A DNA stretch of 64,000 bases from Aplysia californica (Eukaryota; Mollusca; Gastropoda; Aplysiida; Aplysiidae), in the NCBI RefSeq assembly GCF_000002075.1, contig NW_004797316.1:719472-783471 (forward strand), given 5' to 3'. Below the pieces are notes generated by a model. That model searched no databases. It was not told the origin of the DNA and worked only from the letters and a program-made list of their open reading frames with translations. This document shows positions 47,201 through 59,200 of the stretch, piece by piece. Within the stretch, counting starts at the first letter, position 1. Each line of letters begins with the position of its first letter. The translations under genes were made by a program, and so were the position numbers.

Positions 47201-50200
47201 CTTGCTCACAAAGACTTCTATATATACTCACTTCCTTTTCCCATAAAAATGCTTTCCTAAATATGTTGGTAGCAGCCTCACAACTCTGGCATCTGCCAGG
47301 AATACATCATAGGCATTTGACAGGTTTCTTTTGGCTTCATAAGGCTTGTATTCAGTCTTCAGAGATTTCAGGGGAATAATCTGAAAGGAAAAAGAAAAAC
47401 CACCGAAATTAGACAATAGGAATGGTTTTCCATGACAAGTTGGAAAAGATCACGGTAAAAAAATGTTTGGCTCATATACATATATAACAAGAAACAGATA
47501 AAACTCTTTAGCACCGTCTAAACAGCCCATAAAGCAAAAATGGTACTTAACTTGTGCAGGAGAATTCTAAAATTCAAATTTGGGGAATTCTGTCAGCATT
47601 TTGAACAAAGAGATTATGCATAAAAAAAAAGACATTCTGGCATCACAACAACAAAAAAATGACACCTTATTGGTAGTCATTATATTTACTCACTGGAGAG
47701 CTAGATATGCATCATAAAAATAAAACAGGTTGCTGAAGGTTTTGGGGTAAGAAACTTGTCCAAGGGTGCCTGGTAAGATTTCTAGTTCATGTACATTTGA
47801 CAGGAAGAGAACTTGGAGGAAGGGGCTTGTGATAGTCATATATGACTTGAGGCAACTGAAAGTTAAAAAAAAGCTAACTTGCCCATCCATGATATTAAGT
47901 AATACCAAACCAGATCAGAACAAAGAGGGGTATATTGGATTATATGAAGCGAAGACTTCAAAAAGTGGCATATGATTGTTTGAAAATTCAGGAATACTAT
48001 GATGTAAAAGAAAAACATGCCTCATATAAAGTTTTAAAATCTTCTGTACTTGGGATTACAGAATCTACAAACAACCACCCTGACAACTAAAAGAGAACAC
48101 ATATATACAGAGGAAGAATCAAGATGCCATAATGACTTGATACAAGCATAATAACATTTGAGTTTTCTGAAATAGGAGCTGAATTTTTAAATACAAGCAA
48201 GTTTCAGTTAAACATCCACTAGTTGGCGCAGAGAGTACCAAGCTTAAAGAGTATTTACTCTGGCTCTACTTTTGCCTTGGTGAGGTGCCATGGAGGGACG
48301 CCGGGGAAAAGAAATTGTTGGATATCTCGTTCGGAAAAGAGTATGTTTTTGAGGTCCTCAAGGATTCTGAGGCCAAAGGGTTTGATAAGTCTTTCGTTGT
48401 TTTGGAATTTGTTTATGGTTTCTGAGTTTGTTTTAAAAATGCAGTTGTGTGCTGGGTTCTCTGGTGTTGAGCTCTGTTTAATTGCGTATTGTAGTGAGAG
48501 TTGTGAGCCTCTGAGTGCGAGTGATGGTATGTTTGCCTCGGCCAGGAGGCTGTCTACCGGAGAAGTGCGGAAAACCCCAGAGCGAGGCGGAGTACTTCGT
48601 TTTGCACTTTTAGGAGGTGTGGTTTTGCCGATCTGTAGACCTGACAGCCGTAGTCAAGCCTGGATCGGACAAGGGAGATGTACAAGTAGAGAAGGTGTTT
48701 TGAGTCCCCGCCCCACTCAGGATGCGATAGAATTTTCCCAGTGTTTCACGCTTTCTGGCACCTCACACGAAGGTCTTTGATGTGGGGTATGAATGTGAGT
48801 TTTTTGTCGAATATAACGCCGAGGAAACGAGCCTGGTCCAGGACGGGAATCCTTTCCCCATATAGTGTCAAATCCGGCTGCAGTACACATCTGCCTGTTC
48901 GGCAGAAGTGTACTGCAACCGTCTTTGACGGGGAAAACTTGAAACCGCTATCGTTCGCCCACCTTTCGAGTTTGCGCAGCTGCGTTTGCAGCTGCCTTTC
49001 CATAGATCTTAGACGAGGATTTTTCGAACGGCAGCATATAAAAAAGTCGTCAACGTATGACGAGCCATCTACGCTGTTTTGGAGGGTTTTTACGATGGAA
49101 TCTATTTTGATTTCAAATAGGAGAGGAGAAAGGATGCTCCTCAGGGGGACTCCTTCCTCCTGTTGTTGAGGGTCTGAAAGGGAGGATCCGACACGAACCT
49201 GGAAGGAACGGTTCTTCAGGAAATTGCCAATGAAGGCAGGGAGGTGACCGTGTATGCCGAGTGCATGCAGGTCTCTGAGAATGCCCTACTTCCAGGTTGT
49301 GTCGAAGGCTTTTTCTAGGTAAAAAAAGATAGCTATCACGTGGCTTCCTTCGGCAAACGTCTCGCATATAAAGGTCTCCAGGCGGACCAGGTGATCCAGA
49401 GTGGATTGAGTTTTCCTGAATCCGCACTGGAGACCGCTCAGCAAGCCCGTCGCCTCCAGACACCACATGAGTCGCCTGTGGATCATTTTTTCTGTAAGTT
49501 TGCACAGACAGCTCGTTAGTGCAATTGGTCTGTAATTGCATGGGAGTGTGTGGTCTTTGTTTGGTTTGGGTAAAGGAATGACAGAGGCGAGACGCCAAGA
49601 CTCCGGAAAGGAGTGCGACCGTCACATGTCGTATATGTCTAGTAGGAGTGTAAGTGTTTCTGTGGTTAAGTGGTCAAAGTAATGATCTGGTTGTGTATGT
49701 CATCAGGTCCTGGGGCTGTATTGCCCAGGTCCGAGATGCACGATTTTAGTTCTTCTAATGGGAAGTCTCAGTTGTAGGGTTTCAGTGTTGTTTGAGTGGA
49801 AGTTTAGGTGTTGTTGTTCTCTAGTAGTTTTGATGTTTTGAAAGGTGGTGTTGTAGTTTGCTAGGGATAAGTTTTTGGCGAGAGATGTAGCTATTGTGTT
49901 TGCGATGTCTACCTGTGTTTCAGTTGTGGTTCCATCTGGCCTCTGGACATGCCGAATGGTGTCTGTGCGTCTACCGAAGAATTTTTTAGCGATTTTGAAA
50001 ACTTGGTTGAGTGGTGTCAGGCTGTTGATTTTGGAGATGTATTTTTTGAACGATTGAGGCATCTACGTGCCTCAGCTTGAGCCTTTAAATAATTAATCTT
50101 GTTTTCTGTTGACGGCCTTTCGATATGCTGCCTTCTTTTTCTTTACTGCATCATCACAGTCCTCAGAGAACCAGATCTTGTTCTTCCGCTTTTTTGTTTT

Positions 50201-53200
50201 TGGTATGTGTTTGTGGCATATTTTTAAAAGCTTTTCGTGGATTTTTTTGTAGTTGAGGTTGAAAGTGGGATTCAGAATCTGAGAACATTCAGCGGCAAAC
50301 CCGTCCCAGTGTGATCTTTTGAAGTTGAAGCGTTCTGGGATCGGGTCGTTTTGGAGGCCATTGTTTTTTTTAAGAAGAATTGGGAAATGGTCCATACGGT
50401 CATCCAGCACAGACCACTCAAGATCTGGGACTAGGTCAGGGGTACAAAAGGCGAGGTCAAGGGATGATGTGCTAAAAGTGGCTCTGTTTCTGTAAGTTGG
50501 GGACCTATCAGATGTTATTTTGAAATAGAAAATCTTCTATTATTTTTCCTTTCTGGTCTGAAGGTTTGTCTCCCCAAAGGGGGCTGTGGGCATTTAAATC
50601 ACCTAGCAAAATAAAGGGTTTTGGGAGCTGGGCCTTTAAGTTATTTAGTTGGGTTATTTTGAGGGGGTAATTTGGTGGGATATAAACTGAGCAGATTGTG
50701 ATTGGTCTGTGCAGGGTGACCCGTACGGCAATAGCCTGGAGGGTCGTCCTAAGAGGTATTTGTCTCTGGTGTGTGTTGTTGTCGGTCTAGATGGTGGTAC
50801 CACCGGAAGCAATCTGGTTCTCCGTGTGAATGTGATGATATGCAGTAAATCCTCCATGGGTCTCAACTGAGAATTTTAAAAAAGGAGGAACTTTCCGGGT
50901 GATCGCCACAGAAGCCCATTTTCGCGAAACACCCATTATTATTCTTATACTGTTGAACCCTAGAAAGCAGAAATAAAAACCATTAATTTATCAAAGCAAT
51001 GTCATTTCACACCAATAAGAGGGTTTGGGAGATAATTTCAAGTAAGAAGAGGCACGTACAAAATATTTACAATCTTGATTACGTACAGAAAGTGGTGGCG
51101 CCTGCGGTCTTGTGCGACTTTTTAATTTTTCCCTTCATCATATTCGTCTGTATATATAAACTTTATAAAATGAATCTTGTTTTGAGCCTAGAACCAGAAT
51201 ATTGACGGTCATGATTCATATCATAGGCCTATATAATAAACGTGAAAGACAAAAATTAATGCTCAAAGTACAGAAGTATAGCCCAAGTATACCTTTTCAG
51301 TGTGAGAGGTGTAAAAGAACTGAGGGAGGGCAAGATGCGGTGGAACTGAAAATCTGCGGATCTTGAATAGAAAGCTGAAATATAGAGGTCTAATTTACTG
51401 TCACCAATCCAATAAAACACGAACACTTAGGCCCCCAAGTTCCACAACACGCTTACAAGTTATGACGGTTCCCGTTTTTACACAAGGCCTGCACCAACGC
51501 ACACTTTACTTTGCAGAGAGCTGTAGATCTAGTAGCAATCAAAATTCTAAACATAAAACATATTTGCTTCCAGTTTCAAATTTTTTGTCTTCTGGTGTTG
51601 CGTCCAGCCCTCCCCCTATCCCCGAGTGCGTCTTTTTAAAAAAATCAATAATCTCCCCCCATTCCTGAGTCCTGTACTTCGAAGCGCTCAGATTACTCAG
51701 AACGCGCGCAGGTTCATTGACCGGTCACAATGGCGAGCCCGGCAAGACGCTTGTATTATAACTTTCTTTTCTTTTCTTTTTGCTGTCCCCATAAGTGACG
51801 GCACAGTGACAAATATTGATTTATTTTCATGGCGACACCACGTTTGTAATACCGAACCTGCATGTTACAATAATTGTTGCGTTAATATCAGACAATTACT
51901 GACAAATTTCTGGGTGGTAACGAAAGCGAAAGTAGATCTTGATTTTCCAGTCGAACCTTGGTGACACAATTCCGCTTGCCGCCAAAACCACCAGTTCGCG
52001 CGAAACGTACTCTATGAGCCGAATTAATATCACGATCGCGACCGGTAGAAATGAACTTAAAGACGTTATTGAATTTGGTTTTCAAATGAGATCTTTTATG
52101 TATTTTCCCGGGGCTCGGCGATTTTTAAAAAAATTCCCGGACCTGGCAACCACCCTGCTCCCAACAACTCTCTTTCTGATTGGCCCGCTGTTGCGGTAGC
52201 GGACTTTACCGGAGGAAATGGCGGTAGCGGAAATCCGCTAAATAGCGGACTATTGAGACCCATGATCCTCTTAACTCTTATGGTTGAAGCCGGGGCGAAT
52301 TTTGTTTCTTGTACACATGCCACATTTGGCCACAGTGTGGTCTGTAAGTGTTGCAATTCTGCAAGGGAAGGTCGGATTCTGTCGGCATTCCATTGCAGGA
52401 CCGCCATTATGACTTTTTATATTTGGAGCACGCAGATCCCGGCTTCGAAGAAACACTCTGACTTCTCTTTGCGGGGGAGGAAGAGTGTCTTCTAGGTAGC
52501 TGTCCTGGAATGGACGGCGGCCTAGTGGGGGATTTGGAGGAGTGACGGACTCCGCCCTTCCTGGGGACATGCCACATTGCACCAAAGCTGTGCCAGGGCT
52601 ACCCCAGAGCTATACTCTTCATAAGAAAGTACAAGACCCTCCCGCCAAGATTGACCCAGGACTGAAGGGGTTTCAGCTCTCAACCGATTGAGTAACATGG
52701 GCCGTGCCACCCTCCCGTATAAGAGGAAAACCTGGGCCAAAGAGGTGTGTTGGCGAGGGACAGTCCGTAGACTGATCTCACCTCAATCTGAAGGTACACG
52801 GTATCCCTCCGCACGGGTCGCACCTCATGGTCAACAAGGCGCCCACTTTGTGGGATGGGTGACCTCTCTTTTTGCTGCACATGAGGTCAGCGGGGAGAGA
52901 GAAAATAAAAGAAGACAGAAAGAAGGAAGGAGAAGAGGAAGACACATCAAAGCTGGTGTCGCAACCGGATCCCAGAGGGTTGGGGTCCGTGTGCGACACC
53001 TCGCCTTTGAAGGGATCGCACCTCCTGCAGACGAAGCAGTGGGTCTATTTATATCCCCCCCCGACCCACTGGGGGTGCGTTTAATTCTAAAAAAGCACCC
53101 CACCCAAATATTATTAAAATAAGCAAATAAAAGAGTGTAAAATTGTATCATTTACAGGAAAATTAGTTAAACTGATTGATAAAATGCAAACTCTTTAAAA

Positions 53201-56200
53201 ATAAAATGATGCAGTTAATCTATATCATAGACTATGCTAGCTTAACTGTTGTGTTGCCTCTCTCTCTGTCCCACATCAGTTAGCCTATGCCTTTTTTCAA
53301 GTTCATGGTTTAGTACAGTTTATTTCTTTACAATGTGTTTTGTCTTTTTCCTATTTTACATCAATTTTGAAAACTTTGTTTATACCGCACACATGTTTTT
53401 GCTTGTAAGAAACAGACAAATTTTTGTCACGCCGGAGTGCACGGAAATGAGCGCGCTGATGAACTTGCCGGCAAAGCAGCATCCAATGGCCGAATCATGC
53501 TCGACCCACCAATGTTGATAGCCAGATGCAGGGAGAGCCTTCACGACCAAGAGGAGACAGACTCCCACACACTCAGCACAATAAAAGAAAAGTGTGTGCG
53601 GGGCACAGCGAAAAAAAGTTTGCTCCGAGGAGTGGTCAGGCGTGTCTCAAACCAGCTCCTCGTGGAGACAATTAGCTGGAAGACCCTGAGGTGGACGCTG
53701 GAAAGGAGAGATGAGCAGCTATGGACATGTGCCGCCTGCTATGATTCTAGTTCTGGATCCAAGTAAATCCAAGACAAATTTTTACAAAAATAAGGGTGAT
53801 TTTGGGGGGGTCTAAAAAAGATCACAAATATTCCTAGTAATTTCAACAGGAAAAATAAATTTGAAAAGTCTTTTGAGTCACCAGCTCGGTCTTGGAATGA
53901 ATTAAACTCATAGCTCAAGACATTACTGTATTATTATTATTCAGTAACAACAGTTTTTCATTGACATACCTCTGCCACACAAGAGACACCGTGTTTCTTT
54001 AACATCTCCTGAAAATGACGAACTGTCGGCTCATAGTCACGATCTTCTCTGTCCAAGTCTTTCACAAACAGACACACTTCCATATTCTCATGCCTGAGGC
54101 TGTGAGGTAACTTTCTGCAAGAAAAATACACTGGCTTTAAAACAATGAAACAAGTTTCTATCATCAAAGCTGCGGAAACAATCAAAATGGGATAAAATGA
54201 AAGCCTTTCACAAACACAATATTGATTATTTCAGTGATGAGAGTAATAGCAGACATTTAAATCAAATTTTCTTTTCTTCATCATGTAAGTATCATATATG
54301 ACAGCCTTAGGCATGTGCGTGTGTGTGCTTTAACTTAACCCGTTAGGGCTCACCCCTGCTCAGTGAGATACATTACCCAAGAGAAAAGAACAAAGTACTT
54401 TAGAATTCTCCACACAGGAATCGACCCACTGTTGTTACCAAAGAACTTAAGGGGAGATGTACACTTCCGGAAAAATGTTCTAAATGAATGACTGTTATTC
54501 ACTTTCATGTAATTGTGCAAGAAGGTCATAGGTAAATAGGATGTACTAAGGGTGAATTTGTTTTTTTTTACTCTGAAAACTGGGTCTCTGTGGCGGCCAG
54601 CTTGGATTTTCAAACCAGTTTCTTAGTGCAGAAGAATTCCATAGTAAATATTGAATTATAAGCCTGAAATTTTGGGGTACATATTACAAAAATTTGAATA
54701 TTTCCACAAGTCACCAATATTTCCCAATTCCTTCACATGGATCCCCAGAATAGATCTTAAAGCACCTGTACGCCAAAGTTGAAGCTTTTAACAACTGTAG
54801 ATTTTGAAAACTCCTTGCACCAAGGAGGTCACATTTGTCAAAAAGTAGATTTTGAGAAAAACAGAAAAAACAGGGATTTTTAAAAGCATTTTTAGTGCAA
54901 GTTGCACTTTTCAAACACCCTATTAGGTCATTTAGGGTGTTTTTTCAACAGTTCGTTATTGTGACCAAATAGAACAGATGTCAAAGGATGTTTTTCCGCA
55001 AAAAACAAAAGTTGGATAGTTTGAAATTTTTTATCGATATTGTCTGGGAATGCCGACCCGGGTCTTCCCTTAACCATTAAGCCCCATTTAGACGTACAGT
55101 TCGCTGATCGACAAACTGTAGGATATCGAGAGGGTGGCCGGCATCCTGTCAATTTCACATGGAAACTGAGCAATTCTCTTGATATCGAAGGGTTTTCCGT
55201 CCAACCACCAGATATCTGGCGACGCCAGATATTTGACGGCCGGCGAACCGAAGGAGTGAAGACGAGGGAGCGGCTTCTTTGATGTTACCCCAGGCGTAGT
55301 TGAAAATACATTCCAAAAATTTCCGAAATATTCGTCAAATCCAAAAAATAATAAGATTTTCGTGATCAGCGACCCAAAATTAGTAAAATTCACGCAGAGA
55401 ACGCAATTTAATACCGGATTACCAAGTTAAATTATGTTTGTGTGTTTGCTTTTGAATTACCATTCGCCAGCCCTTCACCTTCAAAAGTGAAGGCAAAAAA
55501 ACGTACCGCGTGATGTGTGTGTAGTATACTGCCGAGATGTGTTGGAGTCAGCTGAGGGCTACACACCATTGTTTCATCTAGCTAGACAGTGCTGTTTATT
55601 TTAATTTTTTGCTGTTGTCTACGCGCTACCAGTTTTACTATTGCACTCATGTCCGTGTGGAATAACAAGGAAACTGGGCGCTTTTTCGGTAGTTCCCACC
55701 CCTCTTAATTAGACCTAGATCTAGATCCAGATCCAGATCAGAGAGGGTGATCCAGATCTAGATTTAGATCAGAAAGCTATGTTTGATGCGCAGCGAGCGA
55801 GAGATATCAAGGTAAAGTGCCCCCCCCCCTACATCTACTCTAGGGACCAAAACCGGCGAATAGTAATTGGGGGTGGGGGGTGGGACTACCAAAAAAGTAA
55901 ACTACTACAGTTCATCGCACTTTATCGAACGTTCCCAGCATTGTGGAAATAGAATATTTGTGTGTGTGTGAATGTACTGAGGGCTACACTCCATTATTTC
56001 ATCTAGACTATTCTAGACCAGTAGATCTAGACAGTGCTGTTTATTTAATTAATTGTTTTTTGTCTACACGCTACCAGTTTTACTATTGCACATGTCTTCT
56101 AGTTTTACTACAATGACAAAGGTGTCCGTGTTGGAGTCAGCTGAAGGCTACACATCATTGTTTCATATAGACAGTGCTGTTTATTTATTTGTTTTTGTCT

Positions 56201-59200
56201 ACACGCTACCAGTCCAGTTTTACTATTGCACAGGTCTTCTAGCCTAGTTCTAGTACAATGTCCGTGCCGTGTGGAATAACAAGGAAACTGGGTGTCTTTT
56301 CGATAGTTCCCACCCCGCTTATTTGGACCTAGAGATCTAGATCTAGATTTAGATCAGAAGTTATGTTTGATGCGCGGCGAGCGAGAGATATCAAACCTAA
56401 CGGCAAAACGTCAAATTATGGAAAAGTGCCCCCCCCCCCCTCCACATTCTTATTAGATTTCTAGCTGTCCCCCTGAAACACTCTTGGGACCAAAACCGGC
56501 GAATAGTAACTGGAAGGGGGGCTACTGAAAAAGTAAACTATTCTACAGTTCATCGAACGAACATTATCGAACGTTGCCAGTATTGTGGAAATAGAATATT
56601 TGTGTGTGTAGGTACTTCTTTTTAATAGCCATTTTGGATTTGAGAGATTTGAGAACAAAAAATGCTGCCAAATCATCCATGTAGCTTGCTTCAGCCATTG
56701 TTAACGTTTTTGACCTAGATCTAGCTACAACAGTCCAAGGACGGATAAAAAACTGTACGTCTAAACGGAACATCTCTCGTCGACAAACTGTCAGCTTACA
56801 GATGACCGAGATCGAGCGTCCGTCGGTTAAACTGTCAATTTGTCGATCAACGAACTGTACGTCTAAATGGGGCTTTAAAGATCAGAAGCTGGTCCTAGCA
56901 CCTTTAAACCACACACAATCGACAAAAATTTAGCAAGCCACACTGACCCATATCCCAGAAGAAGTCTTTCCCGAAGACCATAGATTGGTTTTAAAAAATC
57001 ATAGAGCAAGCTTTGCCTCATACATACAAGGGGCATACCAAAATTTTTAACCTGACCATGAAGGAATAAAGGTAGAGAAAGCTGAAATTTGGGGCTAAAG
57101 CCAACAATTATATTCCCAGAGTGCATGTCAATTTTGGGGAATTTCTGACAGATTACTGGTTTTACCACCAGCGCACTGTAAGTGAATGGGGTAATGTTCT
57201 CCAGTTTCAACATAAAATTGAAGAAAATTGAGCACAGGGCAGTATGAAGTTTTTGTTCTTGCAAGGCAAGCAACAACAGGATATTTTTACGAAGATGCAT
57301 GCCGGATATGAAACTGATTGCCTATCCTATGCTGTGATGAAATTTGGGTGCAAAAAATTCAAATGCGGATTCGTAGACATTGAAGATGGCCGCCAAGTGA
57401 CAGCAACAACAAAAGAGAATGTGTTGAAAATCAAGAAACTTGTGTTGTCTGATAGGCCGGTGACAGTTGAACTTTTGAGCAAAGAAACTAGGCTTAGCAT
57501 TGGATCAGTAGAACGAATCTTTAATGAACACTTCTAAAGGACCAAGGTTTCTGCGAGATGGGTCCCACGTTTGTTGACTCCTCAAAAAGTGCAACGTGTG
57601 GATGCATTATCTTTAAGAATTGTTGCTTGGTTTGTATGAAAAGGATGAAACTAAATTTTTTGAAAGACTTGTAACCAAGGATGAGACATGAGTCCACCAC
57701 TACGATCCTGAGTCAAAAATCTGCATCAACGCAGTGGAAATCACCCTTGTCTCCAACACCAAAGAAGGCAAAGCTGCAGCCATCAAGATGAAAAGAGATG
57801 CAATCAGTTTTTTGGGACCAAGAAGGAGTGATCATGACAGACTATTTAAATTTTGAAAATGGATATACGATCACTGAAAACCATTATTCTAACCAGCTAA
57901 AAAAAATTACGAGAGGCTGTAAAAAAAAAGCGCAGAAGAAAGATACGAAAAAGCATTTCGCTGCTTCACGACAATGTGCCAGCACACACTTCAAGAAAAG
58001 CTGCAGAAATTGGATGAGAAAATAGCTATGAAATTTTGCCACATCCATCCTATTCTCCAGATATAGTCCTGTCTGACCCTTTTTATTCCCCAAACTCAAA
58101 AAAGGATTTAAAAGGAAGGCATTTTGAAAGAGATGATGAGGTCAAATAAGCAATAGAGGGCTGGTTTCCTGACATACAGAGGGTCCTCTATTCTCAAGGT
58201 CTTTTCAAGGTCATAAACCGATGGCAAAAAAATGTGTAACTCTAGGAGGCGACTACATAGAGAAAGACTAAGTTTAGTGCCAAATTTCAGCTTTCTACCT
58301 TTATACCCTTATGGTCTGTTAAAAAAACTTCATATGCCCATCCCATACAACTGACATAGCCTTTGATTAGAAAAAGACACACAAAAGCAGAAACTCAGTA
58401 AGATATATTATATGAACCAGCATGAAATATCCAATGTTCACAACTATTCACACATTTAGTCCAGAATTAACTTCCAAAATATTTTCCCTGATCCTTTTTA
58501 ACCTTCAATTATCCACATGTCATGTGAGCCCTGACTAAGTAACATAAAGCCCACAATAAACCATTTTGAGAAGTGATCAGTACAAATACAAGTAATAATT
58601 TTACTCAATTTGTCTAAACGAGCTCGCTCTCAATTCATCTGCAATAAATTTCTTTGAATTCCTTCCATCTCATAGAAAGAAAAAACTCCCAAAAAACCAA
58701 GATAACTGATCCTATAGAATAGTACCACAATTTCAGCCCATGTCTCAGTTTAACACTTTTTTTCACTGTACAGTCCTTTCAAATTTCGACCAAAAGTACA
58801 ACTGTATGATGAGACAAGCCCAAAAAACAAAACAGAAAACAATTAAATAACAGCAACCACTGCAAAACTTATAATACATAAAAAAGTTCACCTGCAGAAA
58901 AGAAAAACAATAGGAGGCAAAATCTAGACAATCCACAATATTTTTATCATCACATATGAAGAATCAGCTATCACGATAACTCCCAGAATTAATCATGTGC
59001 ATACTTACAACTTCACAATTTTTTCCCTGGGGGGTATTTTCTTCAAACAAATCTGCATCTGCACTTGATTCACTTCATCGACAAGACTTTTCTTTTCCAG
59101 TTTCTTGGCCAACTGTACGAGAGTGCCAACAGCAGTAGAGACCTAAACAAACAAGATTGACTTTTACACAGTTCAGTTGAAAACATCACTTTCATCTCAA

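Larger units (their letters stand above)
48222..50950 (-). mobile_element. Jockey-like LINE in RSL1D1 intron 3
   Basis: A - strand LINE in the same sense as RSL1D1. The endonuclease end is visible near 50560-50640 (FILLGDLNAHSPLWGDK). It is followed by IWFSEDCDDAVKKKKAAYRK (50093-50410) and the reverse transcriptase at 48746-49486 (CGFRKTQSTLDHLVRLET, AFDTTWK, SILSPLLFEIKIDS, SSYVDDFFICC, RFLGVIFDKKLTFIPHIK). A degraded C-terminal part then reaches 48222. Stops and frame changes occur throughout. As in the LINE at 29197, the sequence ends where an RNase H domain or 3' UTR would be expected. The 5' limit near 50950 is approximate. Confidence 0.88.
47381..53969 (-). other. RSL1D1 intron 3
   Basis: A 6.6-kb phase-0 intron holding a Jockey-like LINE (48222-50950), the inverted CAGGGTG element (51110-52157), a LINE 5' fragment (52250-52900) and a LINE 3' tail (53410-53775). 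47381-48221 and 53776-53969 show nothing. Confidence 0.7.
55079..56875. mobile_element. 1.8-kb TIR composite with internal duplications
   Basis: The 40-bp inverted ends start AAGCCCCATTTAGACGTACA at both borders and differ at two positions. TTAA lies at 55077-55080 and 56875-56878. Subterminal repeats of CTGTACGTCTAAA occur at the right. The interior has two tandemly duplicated MITE copies and three copies of GACAGTGCTGTTTATTT (near 55586, 56029 and 56170). No transposase. The superfamily is uncertain; the TTAA flank suggests piggyBac type. Confidence 0.65.
54115..59008 (-). other. RSL1D1 intron 2
   Basis: A 4.9-kb intron with a TIR composite (55079-56875) and a decayed mariner (57027-58347). 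54115-55078 and 58348-59008 are AT-rich with nothing recognised. Confidence 0.7.

Noticed and set aside
52522-53151. Several overlapping 60-140-codon frames on both strands
   Set aside because: Shadows of the GC-rich LINE 5' fragment; none shows a complete domain.
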